From Chrysaora quinquecirrha (taxonomy: Eukaryota > Cnidaria > Scyphozoa > Semaeostomeae > Pelagiidae): a stretch of 64,000 nt of DNA. The stretch is from positions 3,033,553 through 3,097,552 of the forward strand of contig JACTAT010000061.1 in assembly GCA_014526335.1 (NCBI GenBank), read 5' to 3'. The notes under the pieces are model-generated. The model was not told the DNA's origin and made no database searches. It saw only the letters and a list, made by a program, of their open reading frames with translations. This document shows positions 39,080-50,217 of this stretch, piece after piece. Both the position numbers and the translations under genes were made by a program. Positions within the stretch are counted from its first letter, which is position 1. Every line of letters begins with the position of its first letter.

Positions 39080-39585
39080 AACTTTTAAATCAATCTTTAT
39101 TTGAAAATTTTTCGACTCATTTTATTTTATTTAATAAACTTTCTGGGTTTTGCACTTTGTTAATGGGCCATTTGACAATATCGAAGTGTTTGATTCCTGT
39201 ATCCGTGTGCCTTAACTTTGTATCTAGGTGCAACGCGTTGAGCTAACCTTTGTATCCAGGTGTAACGAGATAACTATTAAATCAATCTTTATTTGAAAAT
39301 CTTTCGACTCATTTTAGTTTATTTAATAAATTTTCTGGGTTTTGCACTTTATTAATGGGCCATTTGACAGTATCGAAGTGTTTGATTCCTGTATCCGTGT
39401 GCCTTAACTTTGTATCTAGGTGCAACGCGTTGAGCTAACCTTTGTATCCAGGTGTAACGAGATAACTATTAAATCAATCTTTATTTGAAAATCTTTCGAC
39501 TCATTTTAGTTTATTTAATAAATTTTCTGGGTTTTGCACTTTATTAATGGGCCATTGGACAGTATCAAGTGTTTGATTCCTGCAT
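39080..39585 (-). repeat. About 192-bp tandem array, right arm (inverted, 2-3 units)
   Basis: CTTTCTGGGTTTTGCAC-like text at about 39139, 39331 and 39524, the complement of the left-arm array. Confidence 0.92.
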
Positions 39586-40107
39586 AACGTTTGCGGTGTT
39601 CATACAGGCTGAATTTAGGTATAAACATAAAACTTTCACTAATCCCCACAGGAGGGGAGAAATGGAGCTACTAACCTGGGTTGGATCTCAGAAGAAGAGC
39701 GCTCATCGTCTAATCATATTATTCCGCTAAATTAGAAATGAATAGCTTATCTTGGCCTCAGGAGGGAAACCATACGGTCAAAAATTGCACTTATTGCGTC
39801 CTATAGGCCTAACCTAAGCTGATGATTTGGTTGGGCCCACCTCACCCACACCGTCTACATTAACTTTGACGCCCTTCCAATGTCCAACGTCCAACAAGGA
39901 ATTTAGGGACACACAGAAACTCGGCTCTCGTAGGAATGCGTTAAATTTTTGTATTTCATTTTAAATATCACGGTTTTCTGAAAGAGATAGCTAAATATGT
40001 GCCTCAAAGTCGACTCCATGCTTCGAACGAACCTTCTGGCTGTGTGTGGCCGTGTGAAAACATGTGTGTCCACATCGTCCGCATGAGTTTAGATCTCTGA
40101 TTTCATC

Positions 40108-40877
40108 CAGGGCATCTTTTAACGTACTGAGTGGTGGGGCAATCGCCCCATCAGGCCCCTCTGACTGCCCCAGTACTCGTCTGTGAAAACCTGGTTTCGC
40201 CCCACCAGTGACGGGCCCCTCTTTGGTTTGGTCTTTGCGAAGCAATATTCTGTTTTGGTAGAAGGGATAACTAATGTACTCTGTATTTTAGTTAAAAGGT
40301 CTCATTATCAATGAACCAAGTTTTTTAATCTTCCTTCCCTACCGCATTATGGATAATTTATTTGAAAATGGCCATTTTAAGCCAATGTAGAGGCTTGGAT
40401 TTAGAAAAATTTTCTGGAGCATTGCAAAGGAGTCTTCTAGAATAATTGCTCCTCGGTGATTCGGCTGTCCACTATACGAAATTGCAATTAAGCTGCTGTG
40501 GCAAAGTGACAAAGACCTCATCTCACAATTTTAAGGGCAGAGTTGTGTAAGATACATACAATATTATCAATGGTTGTTTGCATGCAAAAAAGCCATTCTA
40601 AGCCAATTCAGAGGTGTGGTTATCAAAATTTTTCCCGGAGAGCATGCCCCTGGACTCCCTCGAATAGTGCAGGTACTTCTTGGAATTAGGTACAACAATG
40701 CGTCATTGGCTACAAATTCCTTGAGAGTACACAAAACGTTAATCACTCTTAAGATGCTGTCAGTGGTAAGGATGTATGTCAAGCGGTTAGTGCAAGTGTC
40801 ATGCAGCCGCATATTCATGGGTCCCGGGCCCCATGGAATTTCGCCCCACCAGTCGTAAATCCTTAAAAGATGCCCTG
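40108..40877. mobile_element. 770-bp non-autonomous hAT-like element in the right arm
   Basis: Inverted ends CAGGGCATCTTTTAA and TTAAAAGATGCCCTG, flanked by ATTTCATC on both sides (40100-40107 and 40878-40885), a perfect 8-bp duplication. CAGGG ends and 8-bp duplications are hAT hallmarks. A second inverted motif (GGTGGGGC / GCCCCACC) lies just inside both ends. No transposase frame. Confidence 0.88.
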
Positions 40878-40885
40878 ATTTCATC

Positions 40886-41381
40886 TATCTCTCTATATAT
40901 CTACTTTCTACGTTCTACACGTCCACATTTTTCATACGATTTTCGATTCCCAATATCTCTCTATAATTGTGGGCATGCCTGGTCCGTCCACATCGTCCAC
41001 ATGAATTTCGACTCCATCTATCTCTTTATATATGTGTGTATATATCTGGTTCACACGTCCACATCGTCCACATGAATTTCGACTCCCTCTATCTGTCTAT
41101 ATATGTGTTTATATATCTGGTCCACACGTCCACATTGTCCACATGAATTTCGACTCCCTCTATCGCTCTATATGTGTGCATATATGTCTGGTCCACACGT
41201 CCACATCGTCCACAAGAATTTCATCTCCCTCTATGTCTCTATATGTGTGTATATATCTGGTCCACACGTCCACATCGTCCACATGAATTTCGACTCCCTC
41301 TATCTCTCTATATGTGTGTATATATATATCTGGTCCACACGTCCACATCGTCCACAAGAATTTCATCTCCCTGTATCTCTC

Positions 41382-41412
<31 letters not shown>

Positions 41413-42035
41413 GGTCCACACGTCCACATCGTCCACAAGAATTTCATCTCCCTGTATATCTCTATGTGTGTGTATATATCTGGTCCACACGTCCACATCG
41501 TCCACATGAATTTCGACTCCCTCTATCTCTCTATATGTGTGTATACATATCTGGTCCACACGTCCACATCGTCCACAAGAATTTAATCTCCCTGTATCTC
41601 TCTATGTGTGTGTATATGTCTGGTCCACACGTCCACATCGTCCACAAGAATTTCGACTCCCTCTATCTCTCTATATATGTGTATATATCTGGTCCACGCG
41701 TCCACATCGTCCACAAGAATTTCATCTCCCTGTATCTCTCTATGTGTGTGTATATATCTGGTCCACACGTCCACATCGTCCACATGAATTTCGACTCCCT
41801 CTATCTCTCTATATGTGTGTATATACCTCGTCCACACGTCCACATCGTCCACATGAATTTCGACTCCCTCTATCTCTCTATATGTGTGTATATATACCTG
41901 GTCCACACGTCCACATCGTCCACAAGAATTTCATCTCCCTGTATCTCTCTATGTGTGTGTATATGTCTGGTCCATACGTCCACATCGTCCACAAGAATTT
42001 CGACTCCTCTATCTCTCTATGTATGTGTATGTGAT
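40886..42035 (-). repeat. 71-bp tandem array, right arm (about 16 units, inverted)
   Basis: Complement of the left array: GTCCACATCGTCCACATGAA every ~71 bases with TATATATC tracts between. It contains a local TA expansion near 41395-41412. Fewer than half as many units as the left arm. Confidence 0.94.
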
Positions 42036-44248
42036 TGGGTCAACAGACCTCGGTTGATCCAACTATTTGGTTGAGGGGAAAAACAGATCTATGTTGATCT
42101 ATGTTGCCCCTACAATAGACAATACTGTTGCTCTATCACACTTAAGGATAAGCTTAGTGTTGGTCGTATGCCTTGAATACGGCTTTGAACGCAAGACTTT
42201 GCCATCCGAGAATGCACTTCCTTCGTCCTTTTACCTTATGCGCTATTACCACATGGCTGCCTAAACGTCGGTTTACGTTGACAAATAAGAACTGCTTGTT
42301 CCAAAGCTATAGATGAAGACGTTCTCACAGGAAAATAAGTTACCGTTTGGCGAGGGCATGACGAGAAATGCGGCAAAGGTTAACTGGTGAATGGTGAAGG
42401 TGAAATGGTGTATTTAGCGCCAGTCGCTATAGGATCTAAGTAGTAGGTTAACTAATAGAGACCTAAGTTAAGGTGAAGGTGAAATTGAAATGGTGTATTT
42501 AGCACCAGTCGCTAGGATCTCAGTATAGTAGGTTAACAAATCGAGATCAGACTCTTGATGTGACGTGGCTAAGGCCTTGCTGAGCTTCTGACACCACGAG
42601 CCAGCTAGATTAGGCCACGACGCCACAGCACCTTCATTGAGAGTTATGCTTCTAGAATCCAATGAAAAACTGACGGATAGACCTGTGCTTCTCTAGAAAG
42701 ATTGAATGAACTGGAAATTCAAAAAACTACAGCTGTGGAGTTGAAGATAACTTTTTAGACAATTAATGTTTTGAGACGTAATTTATGTTTGGTTAATCTC
42801 TCTTAATAAGCAACAGCGAAGCAATCAGATGAAAAACCATTCAATCAAAGAAGGAATAGAAAGTTTAAAGTTTGTGTTGTTTGAAAAGAAAAACAAAAGA
42901 TATGATAGAAAAGGACATATTACTTAAGTTCCCTAACATCTGTTCAAGAAGTTTTTTTCAGAATTCTTACTTATCTTAAATAATAATAGTCTACTGAATA
43001 TAATAATGGAGTGATAAAGTTGTTTTTCTACGTATGTTTTGCATGAAAAATGCATGAATTAGGAATGTATTACTACCGTATAAGTCGAAATTTACTTGAA
43101 TTAAACTTCAACTTAAAGCTTAAGAGATGCCGACTGCTCTTTAAGATGGATAGGGAAAGATCTTCGAACATAAAAGCTTTTTTCGCGTGATATTTCTTAG
43201 AGTATAAACGTCAAAAAAAGACAGGAACAATTCGGATCGAAATACACTAATCAGAAAGTGAAGCTGAACTGCGATAGATTGTGTATTAAACACCAATCAG
43301 CTTGCAGGATAAAACGGAAAGACCAATAGCCAGAACTGAAGAGTCAAATTGTGAAAGCGAACTCTCTTTTGGTTTTGATGTAGACAGATTCCAAAACTCC
43401 TAAATGAAACTAAGATCTTGCTTTGCCCGCCGCTGAGAATCACTTCTTGCTGTTATTTTCTACACAAACTGGGTTCTCTAGTAATTTTTGTCCTATGAAA
43501 CATGATTCTGCCATCTTAATCATTTTAAGAGCTATGTACTTGCTGAAAGGGTCCTCCACCAAGCCTAAAGCCATTCACCCAGCCAAGTGGGTACGGGTTG
43601 AAAAAAAATTGTTTTATAGGTTTTACAATCTTCTACTTCTTTATCTGCTTATATTATCGATATTTGATGAAAATGGAGATGTAAACCTGACCCAAACAGA
43701 TGGCTAACAACTAACGAAAAAAGAGGTCGGTTTAATTACAGCAATGCTTTGCAATTAAAAAGAGAATGAAGAGAAAAGAGAATGTAAGCATGTCTTAAAA
43801 GCAGATTCTGACTTGGACTTTAAGGCGTGTTGCCTAGTAATGCTTTATCCAGCATGAATTTAATTAAAATGCAAATTACAACTTGATAATTTTCTCCTTT
43901 TTAATTTAGAAGAAAATTCTCCTTGCTAGAATTGAAATGATTGGCAAACTCGGATGGGAATTAAGCCTAAATCTATTTATACACAAAGCAATAAGAATCA
44001 AAGAATTTTATTAACATCTTGGTAAGACTTCATCACACATAGATTTCAGAATTTCTTCATTCTTATCACAACAAAGTTTGATTGATTTTACTCCTAAAGG
44101 CGATACCTGTATATTTATCCGGATATGAATATGAAAATTTGAAAACTTCATGCCAAACTCAATAGTTAAGCATCTTCTCCGACACACCTGTGACCTGTCA
44201 ATCATCAGGTTAACCAATTAGAGCAATCGTTTGACATCTGACAATTGC
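42036..44248. other. Intergenic DNA before the SVOP-like gene
   Basis: Apart from the SINE pair at 42388-42634, I see AT-rich DNA without gene-like frames. GGTTGATCCAACTATTTGG follows the foldback end. Confidence 0.4.
42388..42634 (-). mobile_element. Two adjoining tRNA-derived SINE copies
   Basis: A full minus-strand SINE (42471-42634) abuts an 80-base 3' fragment of the same family (42388-42470); both show ATGGTGTATTTAGC. This looks like SINE-into-SINE insertion or tandem growth at the tail. Confidence 0.75.
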
Positions 44249-44257
44249 TATATATAA
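44249..44257 (+). promoter_or_regulatory. TATA box of the SVOP-like gene
   Basis: TATATATAAG lies 373 bases before the start codon of the transporter gene. Transcription would begin near 44280, giving a 5' UTR of about 350 bases that needs no intron. Confidence 0.55.
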
Positions 44258-44405
44258 GCTGATGTTCTTATAATCAGAATATATTTTTCATCATTTTTCA
44301 AAGTAGTTATCTAGATAAGGATTCTAAGTTATTAAGATTTGATACTATTAAATCGATTTTTAGTTCATTCATTTTTGAGTATACATCTCAAGCAGGTTGG
44401 GTTTT

Positions 44406-44528
44406 ATGTATAATCTTCTTACACGTAGATACACAAGACGACCTAGAAGATTGTTGAATCTGTTGACGAAGCACAGCTCAAAAAACAACAATATTAAAGC
44501 CACAACGATAACAGAGGATTCGAAATAG
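44406..44528 (+). CDS. Upstream ORF in the SVOP-like leader
   Basis: A 40-codon ORF lies wholly in the predicted 5' UTR. It is strongly basic (contains RRYTRRPRR) and ends in TAG about 100 bases before the main ATG. It may only be a chance uORF that dampens translation of the transporter. No homologue is recognised. Confidence 0.3.
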   Translation: MYNLLTRRYTRRPRRLLNLLTKHSSKNNNIKATTITEDSK

Positions 44529-44630
44529 AAACAAGTGGATTTTGAGAGAAAGTTAGTTTGAGATTTGAATTAGATTCAACAAAGTCTCAAGAGAAGAACT
44601 TCTTTCAGGCAACGCTGAGGTCCCACGAAG

Positions 44631-46154
44631 ATGCCTTTTAGCTCTTTCTGGCCATGGAGGAAGAAAGAAAAACAAGATGAAGGTGAGTACATGTACGAGA
44701 CGTTACCTGAATCGAACCTGACATCTGATGAAGTCCTCGAACTAACAGGCTTTGGTAAATTCCAGTTCAAACTTCTCATCATAGTTGGGCTTCGTGTATT
44801 CGCACATGGCTCGAGTTTCGCTCTGATGACAGTCATCAGCACGTCTCTTCAATGTCAATGGAGTTTATCGAATTTTGAAAAAGCATTTTTGACAGCAGCT
44901 TTCTTTGCTGGGTTTGCAATTGGTAGCTTCGTATGTGGAATATTCGCTGATAAATACGGAAGACTAAGGACGATGCTATTAGCGTATTCATTCAGTGCTT
45001 ATTATTCTTCATTGAGTGCTCTCGCTCCTTCGTTCTACTGGATGATTATACTTCGCTTTAAATTTGGTATTTTCGTCGGTGGAGTATCTCTTGGGTATCT
45101 TTTCTTGATTGAGTTCATGCCCAAAGGATATCGACGAATCGTAACGAGCATGGATCTGTTCTTTGGATTTGGTATTGTGTGTATTGCTTTACAAGGAGCA
45201 ACAATTCTGCATAACATACACTGGAGATTATTCATTTTTATCGCTGAGGCAATTCCATTGACATTTGCAACGATGTTTGCAATGAGTGTGCCTGAATCCC
45301 CGAGGTATTTAATAGCATCAGGACGCATTCAAGATGCAGAAGATGTATTCAATCAGATATTAAAAGAAAACGGATGCCAATGCCAGAAAATTCGATTAAA
45401 AAACAATTTTAATCAACCAAACCAAAACAATGGTAATAAATTATGTTCCGTATTTTCAGATAAATATTTATGCAACACTTTATGTTTCATGTTCATATGG
45501 TTCGCAGTTTCAATGAGCCAAGTCGGAACACTGTATCTCACAACAGAGTACAACCATATACCTAATAGTCTATGCAAGTCGAAGAACACAAACGCTAAAT
45601 TAGAAGACCCGATTGCCTGTTTATACTGCAAGCAACTTTCATGGAATGACTATGTTAATCTATTAGTTACTGGTTTAGGTGGAGTCCCTGCTTTTCTCAT
45701 TTCGTATGTGGCTATGGAGAAGATTGGACGGAAACTTACAGTTCGAGGGTTATTAGTTCTAATTCTCGTCATGTCAAGCATCTTAGTGCTATGCCTGCCA
45801 AAATGGGCATTGGTAATAAGTTTTCTCGTGGCATACACAAGTGGATACACGTGCCATTTGGTATTACAAGTATACGTATCAGAAGTATACCCAACTTGTA
45901 TGAGAGGCGCTGCTAATGGATTTATAAAGATATTTAGTAGATGCGGGCATATAGTTGGGGCATTTTATGCCCAGTATTTCATGAAGATGAATTTCCTTAT
46001 ATCTTTAACAGCATTCTGTGCATTAACATTCTTAGCTTGTCTTTTAACTTTTATTTTAACGCAAGAAACTAATGGAAAACCTTTAAGTGATACGGAAGAT
46101 AGTTCTAGCGATGCAGAAAGAATGAGACTAGTCACAGAAGAAGACGAAGATTAA
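44631..46154 (+). CDS. SVOP-like: SV2/SVOP-related MFS transporter, single exon
   Basis: Membrane transporter of the major facilitator superfamily, closest in layout to synaptic vesicle 2-related protein. 507 residues, about 12 membrane spans. The N-terminal cytosolic stretch leads into LTGFGKFQFKLL, the SVOP/SV2 entry signature. Loop 2-3 has the MFS motif FADKYGRLR; loop 6-7 has PESPRYL; loop 8-9 has MEKIGRKLT, the second-half copy. A loop between spans 7 and 8 carries four cysteines (SLCKS..IACLYC) next to the conserved SWNDYVNLL stretch. The C-terminus is acidic (SDTEDSSSDAERM). AATAAA follows at about 46169. The substrate is unknown, as for SVOP itself. The gene has no introns, whereas vertebrate SVOP has many, so it may descend from a retrocopy; it has its own TATA box. 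An organic-cation transporter is a weaker alternative. Confidence 0.88.
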   Translation: MPFSSFWPWRKKEKQDEGEYMYETLPESNLTSDEVLELTGFGKFQFKLLIIVGLRVFAHGSSFALMTVISTSLQCQWSLSNFEKAFLTAAFFAGFAIGSFVCGIFADKYGRLRTMLLAYSFSAYYSSLSALAPSFYWMIILRFKFGIFVGGVSLGYLFLIEFMPKGYRRIVTSMDLFFGFGIVCIALQGATILHNIHWRLFIFIAEAIPLTFATMFAMSVPESPRYLIASGRIQDAEDVFNQILKENGCQCQKIRLKNNFNQPNQNNGNKLCSVFSDKYLCNTLCFMFIWFAVSMSQVGTLYLTTEYNHIPNSLCKSKNTNAKLEDPIACLYCKQLSWNDYVNLLVTGLGGVPAFLISYVAMEKIGRKLTVRGLLVLILVMSSILVLCLPKWALVISFLVAYTSGYTCHLVLQVYVSEVYPTCMRGAANGFIKIFSRCGHIVGAFYAQYFMKMNFLISLTAFCALTFLACLLTFILTQETNGKPLSDTEDSSSDAERMRLVTEEDED

Positions 46155-46589
46155 TTAATTAAGCAATTAATAAATTAAATTATTATATAGTAAATTAATC
46201 CCAGATCAATACATTAAACTATAGTTTGCTAAATTTATACATTTAATCATGGTTTATTGATTTGTTGAGTTAGCAAATCTTATTTGAAATGAAAATCAGA
46301 AATGAGAATTTGTCTGTGTTTATCTACGTATTGCTCTTTCGTTTATAACTTCGATATATACAAGCTCTCTTAAATGAAAAAGTTATTATATATCATTTAT
46401 AAGAAACTATTTTTACAAACGAAAAGCGAAGCTCGTATCAGTGAAAGTTTAGAAAGATTTTATAAGGAACCTAGAGGCCAAAGCCAGAGGGACCTAATTT
46501 TTGAGCCACAAGTTTCATACGTTCTTCAATATTTCTGACAACAAAAGTTTAGTGAGGGTGAGACGAAACTTGAGAAGAGAGTTGAGCCA

Positions 46590-46920
46590 GGCTATTGTAG
46601 ACATTGCGAACAGCCAGAACTAGTTGCCGACTACTGATCGGCGATTTTTTGGAACGAATTCATCACAACCGACTAAGCGCTCTGGCAACTTGTTGGCAAT
46701 AGTTCTTTTGTCACCGCACAGATCTAGAAAGTCAGGCATGTTCTACTTCTGCGACTAGCTTTAGTTGATAAATGATTCCCGTCAGTGGCAGTCAACCTAA
46801 GCGCTCTTGAGACCGCGTTCAACTGTATCCCATTACTTCTGACTAGTTGTTCATTTACATAAACATAAGATTGCAGTTACAACTATAGTCGGCCTTAGTT
46901 CTATCTGCAGACTCAAACTC
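46590..46920 (+). repeat. Dispersed repeat, copy 1 (pair with 49300)
   Basis: Shares ordered blocks with 49300-49640: GACATTGCG..CAGCCAGAAC or CAGTCAGAAC, TGATTCCCGTCAGTGGCAGT, TCTG(A/C)CTAGTTGTT and GCAGTTACAACT. About 330 bases, diverged, same direction. Confidence 0.7.
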
Positions 46921-47084
46921 TTCATCTGTAGGGTGTTGGTACAATTTGATACGTAAAATAAACCCTTAAGGAATCTTCTAGGCTTAAATGACTTATTCCA
47001 TTAAACCTTAAAAGCTGGAGCAAAAGAGGTGGTTCCTTATGTTTATATAAACATGTAAACCAATTTTTTTATTAAGAGTTTGGG

Positions 47085-47222
47085 CTAGGGCACTTCACTC
47101 GCCAGAAAGACGTACAAGATTTCTGTTGAAATAAAAGGATTTCCAAGGGATTTCCGGTAAGCAATAGAATTGACGGGAGGGATAAGGATGTAAGAGACCC
47201 TAAGGAGTGAACTGAGCCTAAA
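47085..47222. mobile_element. Small inverted-repeat element, family A
   Basis: GGGCTAGGGCACTTCACTC and GGAGTGAACTGAGCCTAA are inverted. The core AAAAGGATTTCCAAGGGATT is shared with 21672-21816. Confidence 0.6.
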
Positions 47223-48830
47223 TTGTTCTCTTATTTTATCTTGACCCTAGCAATCCGTGTGTCGGCAGATATCATTTTCCGAAATCGATATCTCCTTTAT
47301 AAAGAAATTCTTATTAAAGTTTTCCTGCAATGATAAGAAAATTGTTTGAAAATCTCCCGAAGCTCATAAACATATTCATTCATAACAACGCAAAAATGAA
47401 ACTTTATCAGTCTCCTACTTAAATTCCTCTAACATCATTCGATAATTTAGCAACATTCGCCATTCTCTTTGAATTAATGCTCGCCGTCTATTTGCAGAAG
47501 CTTAAGACCAATTCTCTGTAATGAGACAAGCGAGAAACATGGTGTCATGTATTTTACGCTGATTATTCGTATTTCGTCAAATAAGCACGACACATACTTT
47601 ATCATGCGTTTTAAGCGCTAATCATTTAAAAGCAATTGAAGCTAGATCATTCAATGTAAGATATTATGTTCAATGGCTGCCAAAAGTGTGAACGTCTGTG
47701 CTGAAATTCTCTTTCAATGCCTGCTTTTGCTTCACCCTTTCATTCCTCCCCCTTGAACAATGTTGTAAGGCACTAAAATTTCCAGCTAATTCTGGCCTCG
47801 CATAATTGCTAGAATCATCAATAGTCTCAACATTGCTTGAGGGGAAGGGGGGGGGTTTTCCTTTATAATTGAATAAAGGAAAGGTATGGGTTAATGGTTC
47901 GAAAAAAACAAAAATTAGAGAAAACGATGAACTACAGGGACAGAACTAAAATGAATGAAAGAAACATCTAAAAGTAATGTAACGATACTTAGAATAATAG
48001 TTGTATAAAGAAAACATCATCAACTGATAAACAGGTGCATGTAAACAAAACAAAATAATTAGCATCATCTTAAAGCAAGATGTTTTTAACAAACAACATG
48101 CAAATCAACAAAGGATTTGAATTTTTGTATTTTACGAAATGAAAAGAATAATAAAGTAGAGGATGATTTCAAACTGAAATGAAGATAAACCCATTTTGTT
48201 GGTGCCAGCAAGCATATGAAATTTGAAGGGATTCATTAATCAGGAAAGTACTCATGAGAGTTTGATGTTTTTATTTACAGAAAGCATAATGAAATAGGAA
48301 CGATGGTGAAAGTTGTTAAAAAGAAAGCGTGTACTTTTGATGTTACTTTCTATAGAAAGCGCCCAAAGTAAAATGAAAGATGATTAACGTTGCTTAGTGT
48401 AAACTCGTATTTTGAAAACACACTGTCAGCGTCAATTCTAAGGGATAACGCGCCAAAATCTGATGGACGATCACATATCGAGTTTACTTAAAACTCTCTG
48501 ATTATGCAGTATAGGTTCCAGCCTCCATGCAATTCGTGGAAAATCTATCCTTCTGTTTACTATTCCCGAAAATACGATCATAATTAGGTTATAGTTAAAA
48601 TAAGGTTGTTACAAGGCAACAATAAATCAGAAAATTACGTTAAAAGTAACATGTTGTATGACCTGAGAAAATTACATAGTACAGTTTCTTCATAGGGTGT
48701 CGCATAGATAGCTAATAGAATTGGACAACACGTAATTGACAGAATAAGACGCACGGTCGAGATCGAGATGTTACTTGGTAACTGAGTAGACTGAAAGTGG
48801 TATGATGATGAGGATGAGTGGGTGGGAAGT

Positions 48831-48957
48831 AGACTTATTACCTGAGTCCCAGTTATCGCTCACCAAATCGAGACTATCACCAAACCGAGATCGCTCGAAA
48901 TGGGTAAGCGTGCAACAGTTGAAATCTATAGCGATAACTACGACTCAAGTAATAAGT
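48831..48957. repeat. 127-bp inverted repeat (hairpin)
   Basis: GACTTATTACCTGAGTCCCA plus GTTATCGCT pairs with AGCGATAACTACGACTCAAG plus TAATAAGTC; the loop is about 70 bases. Probably a small MITE. Confidence 0.65.
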
Positions 48958-49299
48958 CAAAGTGAGAAGATGATCAGCTAATAAGTGCTGCTGTTCAGGT
49001 AGAGGAAAAGATTTGCAAGTTATGCAGTAGAATATGCAAATGAGGACAATATAGGAAGCATGGTTTTCAATAGATCGCTGACTGTCGTTGAGTGTCATTC
49101 AAGTTTTTCGCTAGATGGCCTTGAACATGCTATAACCTTTACCAGTAACAGTCGATGAGCTTACGAAAACAGGCTAAACATTTTGGAAGCACTCTTAATT
49201 TTTGAAGGGGAAACATGTCACAGTATCTTTGACAACCCCCAAAAATCGTGACATCCATTTTCCATTGGTCGCCAGTACTGTCGATAGCCTTTGGCCGAG

Positions 49300-49640
49300 A
49301 CTTTTAACGCCAGGCTTAAGTCGACATTGCGTACAGTCAGAACTAATTGCCAACTGCTAACTGGCGATTTTTGGAACTTAGTCGCAACTGTTCTGTCGAT
49401 ATAAGTGCTCTTTCAACTAGTTCCAGCTAGTCGGCCCACAGTTCCAGAAAGTAGGGCATATTCTCCCATTAGTTGACAACTGATTCCCGTCAGTGGCAGT
49501 CGACATGAACGCTCTTGCGATTGCTATCATCTATATCCTATAAGTTCTGCCTAGTTGTTGACATGTCAACAACAAGTTAGCAGTTACAACTGGGTGGCGT
49601 TAGTTCTATCGTATCGTAGGTCGGCATAAGTCCGGCTTAA
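49300..49640 (+). repeat. Dispersed repeat, copy 2 (pair with 46590)
   Basis: See 46590-46920. This copy is bordered by CAGGCTTAAGTCGACATTG at the left and GTCGGCATAAGTCCGGCTTA at the right, which are partly inverted, so it may be a DNA transposon remnant. Confidence 0.65.
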
Positions 49641-50217
49641 GAGTGTTTCCTAAGTCTCGCCATTGCCAATACATTTTACAAATTTCAGTAACACCCAGCT
49701 AAGCTAATGACGTATAAGACCAGTCCTTATAAAGCAATTCATTACAAAGCGTGTATTTAGACGCTGGATTAATTTGTGACATTGTTTCAAGATAAAACAT
49801 TATTTTCTGTTTTCATTAACCAACAAGCTATTTTTTCTTCATGATTATATTTGCCAAAGAAAAAAGCTGATCAATTTTGCAAACGTAGAGTCATGAAAAA
49901 TTAATATTTTGTTTGTAAATTGTGTTAAGTAAGTATGGAAATTTAATGGAATATGTCAACAAAACATGTTAAGGAATCTATTAATTAAAGAAAATTTTGA
50001 TATAGGAGTATATTTTGATATGATCGGAGGGGATTTTGGTAAAGAATAAACCCACTAAGGACCATCTGTCTGTTAGAGCATAATGAATACGTCGGTAGCT
50101 CAATCGATTTATTATTTACCAAACTATGAATGCGGTTGAATTTGATGTTCATGCTATAAAGATGCATGAAAATTGATTATTGAGATACGAAATAAGCTTT
50201 TCATTTTGAGCATTTTG

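Larger units (their letters stand above)
34060..42035. mobile_element. About 8-kb foldback structure with tandem-repeat arms
   Basis: A giant interrupted palindrome centred near 39070. Left arm: 71-bp array (34060-36720), single-copy part (36780-37680), further spacer, then ~192-bp array (38157-39005). Right arm, inverted: ~192-bp array (39080-39585), single-copy part (39590-40100), then 71-bp array (40886-42035). Arms match base for base over long stretches, e.g. GGTTGGGCCCACCTCACC at 39827 is the complement of 37046-37067. Long inverted arms made of tandem repeats are the hallmark of Foldback/TU elements. No transposase is visible. Flanking target duplication not identified. Confidence 0.75.

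Noticed and set aside
34060..42035. CRISPR array suggested by regular repeats
   Set aside because: Eukaryotic spliced genes surround it, units are contiguous 71-bp tandem repeats without unique spacers, and there are no cas genes.
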